Origin: Thermoplasmata archaeon
GTDB lineage: Archaea > Thermoplasmatota > E2 > UBA9212
Length of the DNA stretch: 7,225 nt
Assembly: GCA_013329495.1 (NCBI GenBank)
Contig: DUKC01000168.1
Span: 2,378-9,602 of the forward strand
Direction of reading: 5' to 3'
Notes under the pieces: model-generated
The model's database searches: none
What the model was told of the DNA's origin: nothing
What the model saw: the letters and a program-made list of their open reading frames with translations, nothing else
In this document: one piece after another, positions 5,223 through 7,225 of the stretch
How the letters are laid out: each line of letters begins with the position of its first letter
How positions within the stretch are numbered: position 1 is the stretch's first letter
Position numbers and translations under genes: made by a program

Positions 5223-6251
5223 ATGCTAGTTGTTGACGGATCTTATGGAGAGGGGGGAGGGCAAATTTTGAGATTAAGCGTGGCTCTCTCGGCACTTACC
5301 AAAACGCCAATCAGGGTCAAAAACATAAGAGTAAAGAGAAGAACTCCGGGGCTGAGACCGCAGCACATTGCAGCAATAAATTCAGTAAAGGAGTTGACAA
5401 ATGCGGAGGTTGAGGGGCTGGATCTAGGATCAAGTGAGGTTATTTTCCGTCCTGGCAGGATTGGGGGAGGAGAGCTTAGATTTGACGTAGGAACAGCGGG
5501 GAGTGTAACACTTGTTCTTCAAGCGTGCTGTCTGCCTGCCATGTTCGCTGAAGAGAAGGTTCGTTTGCGAATCAAAGGAGGAACCGATGTCCCATATTCT
5601 CCCCCCTGGGATTATTTTGCTAATGTTTTCATCCCATTGCTTTCGAAGATGGGTGCGAGGGTTTCAGCAGGGGTTGAAAGAAGAGGATACTTTCCAAAAG
5701 GGGGAGGGGAAGTGAGAGTCGAAATTGAACCTGTCGAAACATTAAAACCACTACGGATAGTCCAAGCGAGAGAATTTCAGTTCGAGGGAAAGATCAATAT
5801 TTCAGACTCCCTGCCTTTTGATATTGCTGAGAGAATTGGAAAAAGTGCCTCGCAAACCGTTTTAAGGAGTAAAATGAAAACTCCTGAGATAGAGATGGAG
5901 AGTGGCAAAAGTTTTTCTCCGGGATGTGGAGTAGTGTTGTGGGCTAAATCCAACGAAGCTATATTGGGAAGCTCTGCTTTGGGGGAGAAAAGACTACCTG
6001 CAAAAAGAGTTGGTTATCTGGCTGGCAAGGACCTATTGGAGGAGATTGACGCAGGGGCGACCGTGGATGTTCACGCCTTTGATCAGTTGTTGCCATACAT
6101 GGCTTTGGCTGCAAGGGAAGGAGCCTCAGAAGTGTTGATTAGAGATTGGACTGCACATGCAAAAACCATTCAACGGCTGATAAAAAAATTTATGAGGGTA
6201 GACTTTTTAACCAAAAAAGTGAATTCAAGGTTGGAAGTAGTGATAAAATGA
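5223..6251 (+). CDS. rtcA: RNA 3'-terminal phosphate cyclase
   Basis: RtcA uses ATP, via a covalent His-AMP, to convert RNA 3'-phosphate ends into 2',3'-cyclic phosphates. The 342-residue length is normal. Family landmarks are DGSYGEGGGQILR (5-17), LRPQH in the first third, FDVGTAGSVTLVLQA, GGTDVPYSPPWDY (119-131), RRGYFPKGGGEV, and VDVHAFDQLLPYMALAA near the C-terminus. The expected adenylated histidine is His312 in DWTAHAKT, equivalent to His309 of E. coli RtcA. All this points to an active class I cyclase rather than the inactive Rcl1 type. It follows pncC after 45 nt with its own Shine-Dalgarno, and its stop overlaps the trmI start. RtcA products can feed RtcB-type ligation, but no rtcB is visible. 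Confidence 0.95.
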   Translation: MLVVDGSYGEGGGQILRLSVALSALTKTPIRVKNIRVKRRTPGLRPQHIAAINSVKELTNAEVEGLDLGSSEVIFRPGRIGGGELRFDVGTAGSVTLVLQACCLPAMFAEEKVRLRIKGGTDVPYSPPWDYFANVFIPLLSKMGARVSAGVERRGYFPKGGGEVRVEIEPVETLKPLRIVQAREFQFEGKINISDSLPFDIAERIGKSASQTVLRSKMKTPEIEMESGKSFSPGCGVVLWAKSNEAILGSSALGEKRLPAKRVGYLAGKDLLEEIDAGATVDVHAFDQLLPYMALAAREGASEVLIRDWTAHAKTIQRLIKKFMRVDFLTKKVNSRLEVVIK

Positions 6252-7012
6252 AAGTTAAAAGCGGAGAGAGTGTGGTGTTAATAGATTCGAAAGGAAAGAA
6301 ACGAACAGTAATGGCAGGAGATAAAGTAAAAAAGATTAGGCACTTGGGTTTTGTGGACCTGCAGGAGCTTGTAGGCAAACCCTATGGCTCTCGCATTCAA
6401 ATTGAGTCGCGTACCCACTGGATCCTGCCACCATCGATAGTAGACGAGATTGAGACAATCAGAAGGCGGACCCAGATTATTCTGCCGAAAGACGCGGCGT
6501 TGATATGCATTTACTGTGGAATTAGAAGCGGGTACAGCGTGCTTGAAGCTGGGATCGGCTCAGGCGCTCTGACCATCGCACTTGCCAATCAAGTAGCGCC
6601 AAATGGGACAGTAATATCCTACGAGAAGAGAGGAGATATCCTAGAATCTGCAAAAAGTAATCTGGAGAGAGTCAGCCTGGAGAAAAGGGTGTCAATGAAT
6701 CTAAAGGATGTCACAGAAGGGATTAGCGAAAGAGATTTGGACGCGGTAATCCTAGACATCCCAAACCCATGTGACGCGGTGAAAAATGCTTGGGAGTCTC
6801 TTAAAATCGGGGGGTATCTCTGTGCCTACACACCTCTCGTTTCTCAGCTTGAGGACGTCGTCAAAAAAATGAGAAAGTACCCCTTCATTGAAATTCGTTC
6901 TCTTGAAAACCTGCAGAGGGAGATGGTGGTGGGCGAAAGAGGAACTCGGCCAAATTTCCACATGCTGGGGCACACGGGCTATTTGACTTTTGGAAGAAAA
7001 GTGAAAGAATAA
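6248..7012 (+). CDS. trmI: tRNA (adenine-N1)-methyltransferase, archaeal TrmI (m1A57/58)
   Basis: A SAM-dependent methyltransferase that places N1-methyl on A58, and in several archaea A57, of the tRNA T loop; it works as a homotetramer. From ATG 6248 it has 254 residues, the same size as characterised Pyrococcus TrmI. The N-terminal beta domain (about 1-75) precedes the Rossmann domain. SAM motif I is VLEAGIGSGALT (98-109), the ribose-binding acidic residue is Glu126 in SYEKR, and the catalytic-site DAVILDIPNP (165-174) has Asp170. The C-terminal RPNFHMLGHTGYLTFGRK (about 234-251) is typical of TrmI. The frame is open upstream to an ATG at 6146, but those codons lie inside rtcA and do not look like TrmI; the ATGA overlap at 6248-6251 marks the true start. 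Both tRNAs in this window have G57 and A58, so only A58 would be a target. Confidence 0.94.
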   Translation: MKVKSGESVVLIDSKGKKRTVMAGDKVKKIRHLGFVDLQELVGKPYGSRIQIESRTHWILPPSIVDEIETIRRRTQIILPKDAALICIYCGIRSGYSVLEAGIGSGALTIALANQVAPNGTVISYEKRGDILESAKSNLERVSLEKRVSMNLKDVTEGISERDLDAVILDIPNPCDAVKNAWESLKIGGYLCAYTPLVSQLEDVVKKMRKYPFIEIRSLENLQREMVVGERGTRPNFHMLGHTGYLTFGRKVKE

Positions 7013-7045
7013 AAACCGCTAGGAATAAGTATCAACTGGAGCTAA

Positions 7046-7225
7046 GGGACGCAAATTATATCGCAAAAAGAGCTTGAAAGATTTTTTGGAAGAGTTAAAG
7101 AGTTAAAAAGAGAGAAAATAGAAAGACAAAGCTTTTTGAGATGCTCTAGATATAGCAAAGTGGTTGAAGTAGTTCAGACACATATCCCAGGAATTGAGGA
7201 TAGACTGCTGTCATTCCACATACAC
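7046..7225 (+). CDS. Unrecognised open frame, 3'-truncated by the window edge
   Basis: After an in-frame TAA at 7043 the frame stays open for 60 codons to the last base. The predicted residues are charged at first (ELERFFGRVKELKREKIER, codons 9-27; helical, possibly coiled coil) and end with VVEVVQTHIPGIEDRLLSF. Amino-acid choice and AGA-rich arginine codons resemble the neighbouring genes, which suggests real coding. There is no in-frame ATG; candidate starts are TTG 7136 and GTG 7160. A TATA-like AAATTATAT at 7053-7061 could drive a leaderless start around 7085, where no standard start codon exists. I do not recognise the family. It may continue the trmI operon, or be coding only from one of the late start codons. 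Confidence 0.35.

Noticed and set aside
6146..6247. N-terminal extension of trmI from an ATG at 6146.
   Set aside because: It lies entirely inside rtcA in another frame. The 254-residue form from 6248 matches known TrmI length and forms the ATGA junction.

Overview
The window looks like a piece of an archaeal chromosome. The evidence is a membrane-anchored LonB-type Lon protease, an archaeal NadM-type NMN adenylyltransferase, an archaeal TrmI tRNA methyltransferase, RtcA, a tRNA intron bounded by a textbook bulge-helix-bulge splice motif, tRNA genes without encoded CCA, and TATA boxes about 26 bases upstream of start codons (leaderless mRNAs). The family mix fits a euryarchaeal-type archaeon with moderate-to-low GC. 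I cannot fix the lineage by eye, and a related or uncultured phylum is possible.

Layout. (1) Positions 25-98, minus strand: a CAT-anticodon tRNA, divergent from a leaderless flavin-reductase-like gene (219-734). (2) Positions 735-936: a non-coding gap with an inverted repeat and a well-formed stem-loop followed by ACA, then the promoter of a small two-helix NfeD-like membrane protein (937-1335). (3) Positions 1336-2023: an RNA-rich, protein-free stretch holding a palindrome, the tRNA-Asn(GTT) gene with a structured 143-nt intron, a T-rich terminator, another stem-loop, and the likely promoter of lonB with a leader of about 140 nt. (4) Positions 2024-4003: LonB, with Walker A and B, two transmembrane helices and the Ser-Lys dyad all present. 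(5) Positions 4168-7012: four same-strand genes, nadM, a stand-alone CinA C-terminal domain (PncC type), rtcA and trmI. Two of the three junctions are ATGA overlaps; pncC-rtcA has a 45-nt gap with a Shine-Dalgarno. (6) Positions 7046-7225: an open frame running off the window with no ATG start, product not recognised.

How the genes relate. nadM and pncC are translationally coupled and can act consecutively in NAD(P) recycling: NMN is deamidated to NaMN, and NMN or NaMN is adenylated. rtcA and trmI are coupled RNA end-processing and tRNA-modification genes. The spliced tRNA-Asn and the other tRNA are plausible clients of TrmI, since both carry A58 in the T loop. No mobile element, CRISPR array, toxin-antitoxin or defence cassette is visible. 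The most unusual material is the non-coding RNA-like structure, not a new protein system.
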